A DNA stretch of 64,000 nucleotides from Ruminococcaceae bacterium KH2T8 (GTDB lineage: Bacteria > Bacillota > Clostridia > Saccharofermentanales > Saccharofermentanaceae), in the NCBI GenBank assembly GCA_900111435.1, contig FOIY01000004.1, positions 124,001-188,000 on the forward strand. Reading direction: 5' to 3'. Numbering within the stretch: position 1 is the stretch's first letter; each line of letters begins with the position of its first letter. A program made the position numbers and the translations under genes. The notes beneath the pieces were generated by a model. It searched no databases and was not told the DNA's origin. It was given only the letters and a program-made list of their open reading frames with translations. Positions 61,680 through 64,000 of this stretch are shown here, in pieces.

Positions 61680-62234
61680 ATGCTTTTTGAAACAACTGAA
61701 TTTACATTAAAGGATGGCAGGACGGCACTTCTTTTGAACCCCGAAGAGGAACATGCTCAGGGACTTCTCGATTACCTCGTAAAGTCCGCGGAAGAGACTG
61801 ACTTTCTCCTTCGCTATCCCGAAGAATGCGGAAGGTATACACTCGAAGGGGAGAAGAAGCTCCTGGAGAACATGAAGGGATCGCCTAATGATCTTTTCTT
61901 AACATGCACTGTTGACGGCAAGGTGGCGGGCAACTGTCACCTCATGATGAACGGAAAGATGAAGATAAGGCACAGGGCAAATGTTGCCATCGCACTTCTT
62001 AAGGAATACTGGGGCTTAGGTATCGGTACGAAGATGTTCGAAGCGATGCTCGATGCTGCCAGGGCCAACCCCGATCTTATGCAGGTGGAGCTCGAAGTCG
62101 TTGAAGGTAACGACCGCGCTATGGCTCTTTATAAGAAGATGGGATTTGAAGTATACGGAGTTCGTCCGAATGCGATAAAGCTCAAGGACGGTACGCTCCT
62201 GTCAGAGACACTGATGGTAAATAAGCTCAGATAA
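61680..62234 (+). CDS. GNAT family N-acetyltransferase
   Basis: 184 residues. Acetyl-CoA loop VAIALLKEYWGLGIGTKMF and C-terminal ALYKKMGFEVYGVRPNAI with a following aromatic/Leu end, typical of the RimI/SpeG-like group. It lies 31 bases after the phosphodiesterase and is the third acetyltransferase of the run. A bidirectional terminator follows. Confidence 0.9.
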   Translation: MLFETTEFTLKDGRTALLLNPEEEHAQGLLDYLVKSAEETDFLLRYPEECGRYTLEGEKKLLENMKGSPNDLFLTCTVDGKVAGNCHLMMNGKMKIRHRANVAIALLKEYWGLGIGTKMFEAMLDAARANPDLMQVELEVVEGNDRAMALYKKMGFEVYGVRPNAIKLKDGTLLSETLMVNKLR

Positions 62235-62239
62235 AAAGA

Positions 62240-62273
62240 GATCCCCGTAAGGACTTAAAGCCTTGCGGGGATC
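62240..62273. terminator. Bidirectional terminator between convergent genes
   Basis: GATCCCCGTAAGG (62240-62252) and CCTTGCGGGGATC (62261-62273) form a 13-pair stem (one GU). The minus side runs into CTCTTTTTA, the plus side into GTTATCTTATCTGTT. Confidence 0.85.
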
Positions 62274-62279
62274 GTTATC

Positions 62280-63320
62280 TTATCTGTTCTTCTCGAGCCA
62301 CTCGTGAGCATGCTTGAGGATCGGAAGCTCCCTTCTCATGACGAGTGTTCCAAGCGGCGTACAGGAGCATCTTTCGTATTCCTTTACGGCATCTTCGTAC
62401 TTGAGCTTTAAGGTAGAAAGATGGAACTGATCGATCTCCTCCTGAGTCATATGTTTCTCTCCGAACGAGACTACCTTACAGAGGAAATAGTTATTGAGAT
62501 TATGCCTGTGTATGAGGTTATAGTAGTCACTTACGACTCCGAGCTTACAGAGGATCTGAACCTTTGCTCCGAGCTCCTCGTTGAGCTCTCTTAAGATCGC
62601 ACCGTGATATGCTTCGCCGGGTTCGACTCCGCCACCCGCTGTCTCGATGAGAGTTGACTTTCCGAAATCGTCATCGCGCTCTGCTCTTACGAAATAGTAA
62701 TTATCTTCGTCGTCGATGATGATCGCTCTTGCTATCTTCCTGTCGTGATCTATGTATTCCAAAGGCCACTGATCGTCCTTAAGATCGAGTCTTATCTCGG
62801 AGTCCTTTATCGCTTTCCATTCGTCTCTCGTGATAGAGAATGCATACGATATATCGTTCGCGGGATCGGGGTATTCCTTCACTTTCTTCATGCCGTTGGC
62901 AATGGCGGTCGAGTAGGATCCGACATTTGTATATTTCATGTAGGAATATATCTCGTCGTAGTCCGTATTCTCGAAGGCCCAGTCACGTACCGCCATAGCG
63001 GCCTCTTTGGCATATCCTTTTCGCTGCTGATCTGCGCGGATATGGTATCCGATCTCGGGCAGTGTCTCTCCGTCTATTACCTGAAGAGTAAATCCGCAGT
63101 CGCCGATCACCTCGTTCGTATCCTTAAGGCATACCGCCCAGAGTCCGAAACCGAGTTCTTTGTAACGTTTCATATTGCGCTCGATCCATTCTCTTACGCG
63201 AGCTTCGTCGAATATATACGGGTAATGCTTCATGATCTCAGAGTCCGCGAACACCTTATAGAGTGCATCGTAGTCATCCATGTTCATCTCACGTAAATAA
63301 AGTCTCTCTGTCTCGATCAT
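62280..63320 (-). CDS. GNAT acetyltransferase fused to a Nudix hydrolase
   Basis: 346 residues. Residues 1-170 are a RimJ/RimL-type acetyltransferase (TERLYLREMNMDDYDALY, IGYHIRADQQRKGYAKEA). Residues 190-330 are a Nudix domain with an intact box, GGGVEPGEAYHGAILRELNEELGA, matching GX5EX7REUXEEXGU. One polypeptide would acetylate one substrate and hydrolyse a nucleoside diphosphate-linked compound. Such fusions occur in Clostridia without a proven pathway. It is transcribed towards the acetyltransferase operon, ending at the shared terminator. Confidence 0.92.
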   Translation of the reverse strand: MIETERLYLREMNMDDYDALYKVFADSEIMKHYPYIFDEARVREWIERNMKRYKELGFGLWAVCLKDTNEVIGDCGFTLQVIDGETLPEIGYHIRADQQRKGYAKEAAMAVRDWAFENTDYDEIYSYMKYTNVGSYSTAIANGMKKVKEYPDPANDISYAFSITRDEWKAIKDSEIRLDLKDDQWPLEYIDHDRKIARAIIIDDEDNYYFVRAERDDDFGKSTLIETAGGGVEPGEAYHGAILRELNEELGAKVQILCKLGVVSDYYNLIHRHNLNNYFLCKVVSFGEKHMTQEEIDQFHLSTLKLKYEDAVKEYERCSCTPLGTLVMRRELPILKHAHEWLEKNR

Positions 63321-63450
63321 GTGCGTATCTCCTTATCTATCCGTTATCGTCCCTTAAGCGGGAAGTACATCATACGCTTGTTTATCGTTCTACGCAAATT
63401 ATTTTTATATATTAAGCGGTTAGCTTATAATGGTAAGCGGAGTTTTGCCA

Positions 63451-63481
63451 CAAAATTACTTTGATGGTCAAAGTAATTTTG
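63451..63481. repeat. Perfect 14-base inverted repeat upstream of the CarS-like gene
   Basis: CAAAATTACTTTGA and TCAAAGTAATTTTG are separated by TGG. It lies 20 bases after a TATAAT (63426-63431), so it would be in the transcript's 5' end or act as an operator just after the start point. There is no T-run after it. Confidence 0.65.
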
Positions 63482-63523
63482 CTATCATACGGGTAGAGAC
63501 ATTGCTCTGATCGAGGTACGAAC

Positions 63524-64000
63524 ATGCTCAGATATATTGCGATGATGTATATAACTCTTCTTCCCACGATACTCGCGGGTATCGTTGTTATGATATGGTG
63601 CAAACTTCCGATCCTTCCCATATTCGCTTATCCGATCGACGGGGGAAAGAACTTTATCGACGGCAGAAGGATATTCGGTGACCATAAGACATGGAAGGGA
63701 CTTATAGGTTACGTACTCTTTAATACGATATTCACGGTCCTGTGGGGACTTATTATCTCGGGTAAGGGTGCCGAGAGTCTTGATTTCTTTTATCAGCATC
63801 ACGAGAACACATTGAAGTTTAATCTTCTTGTCGGAGTGCTGCTCGGCCTCGGGTATTCGCTACTGGAGCTTCCGAACAGCTTTATCAAGAGAAGGCTCGA
63901 TATAAAGCCCGGAAAGACTTTGACCGGATTTACAAAGGTATTCTTTATCTTTCTGGACCAAGCTGATTCGCTCTTCGGAGTCGCGCTTGTCGTATGGATC
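63524..64000 (+). CDS. CDP-archaeol synthase-like (CarS family) protein, 3' end outside the window
   Basis: The frame is open from the ATG at 63524 (GAGGT upstream) to the window edge, 159 codons. Four to five membrane helices surround conserved loops: PIDGGKNFIDGRRIFGDHKTW, then ELPNSFIKRRLDIKPG and LDQADSLFG. These are the CarS (DUF46) signatures, the enzyme that links CTP to a lipid. Bacterial members are thought to make a CDP-linked lipid intermediate, with unknown product here. Confidence 0.85.
   Translation, partial: MLRYIAMMYITLLPTILAGIVVMIWCKLPILPIFAYPIDGGKNFIDGRRIFGDHKTWKGLIGYVLFNTIFTVLWGLIISGKGAESLDFFYQHHENTLKFNLLVGVLLGLGYSLLELPNSFIKRRLDIKPGKTLTGFTKVFFIFLDQADSLFGVALVVWI

Overview
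The window looks like chromosome from a Gram-positive anaerobe of the class Clostridia, probably a gut or rumen type. The signs are strong AGGAGG ribosome binding sites, TTGACA/TATAAT promoters, lipobox lipoproteins, a PadR-DUF1700-DUF4097 cassette, an ECF-type ThiW, TraX, a BlaI/M56 pair, an NrtR-NadR-PnuC operon and several MATE pumps. GC content looks to be in the mid-forties by eye. The genus cannot be fixed from sequence alone.

Layout. 1-4036: the 3' part of a fused adenylation-carrier-PlsC protein, a small membrane protein and a MATE pump. 4.2-7.6 kb: a Thr-rich lipoprotein, a membrane acyltransferase and a GH10 xylanase without signal peptide. 7.7-13.9 kb: TrkH/TrkA potassium uptake whose operon ends in a response regulator, followed by a BcrA-type ABC exporter and the likely partner kinase. 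13.9-14.8 kb: a DUF2442/DUF4160 toxin-antitoxin-like pair under a clear promoter-operator, and a possible small hydrophobic peptide. 14.8-18.6 kb: serA, serC, fumC. 18.7-23.3 kb: CPBP protease, DUF4097/DUF1700/PadR, a membrane protein and TraX. 23.4-27.6 kb: TPP riboswitch and thiW-thiM-thiE-thiD-thiC. 27.7-35.4 kb: a seven-gene envelope module (lipoprotein, kinase, regulator, S41 protease, ABC permease/ATPase/permease). 35.4-44.2 kb: accessory ground with two hairpin-repeat arrays, three gene remnants, MATE, nfo, an FkbM methyltransferase, an ABC pair, tRNA-Ala, DUF4272 and an XRE-GyrI regulator. 44.2-50.4 kb: LysR with a GNAT, the NAD salvage operon, an HD hydrolase, a membrane glycosyltransferase and a Crp-like regulator. 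50.6-57.5 kb: diguanylate cyclase, broken zinc-ribbon gene, BlaI/M56 sensor pair, HAD phosphatase, MATE. 57.6-63.3 kb: a membrane protein, a phosphoesterase, and a GNAT-GNAT-phosphodiesterase-GNAT run preceded by a 27-codon leader and a terminator/antiterminator pair, then a GNAT-Nudix fusion. 63.5-64.0 kb: start of a CarS-like gene, cut by the window end.

The coherent regulatory stories are: thiamine (riboswitch), NAD (NrtR with two tandem operators), BlaI/M56 (two operators over the promoter), the toxin-antitoxin-like pair (operator inside the promoter), and the acetyltransferase operon (predicted ribosome-dependent attenuation). The features least explained by known families are the two arrays of tandem stem-loops (35.86-36.0 kb and 43.43-43.71 kb), the leader/attenuator at 59.3-59.5 kb, and the fused adenylation-carrier-PlsC enzyme at the left edge.
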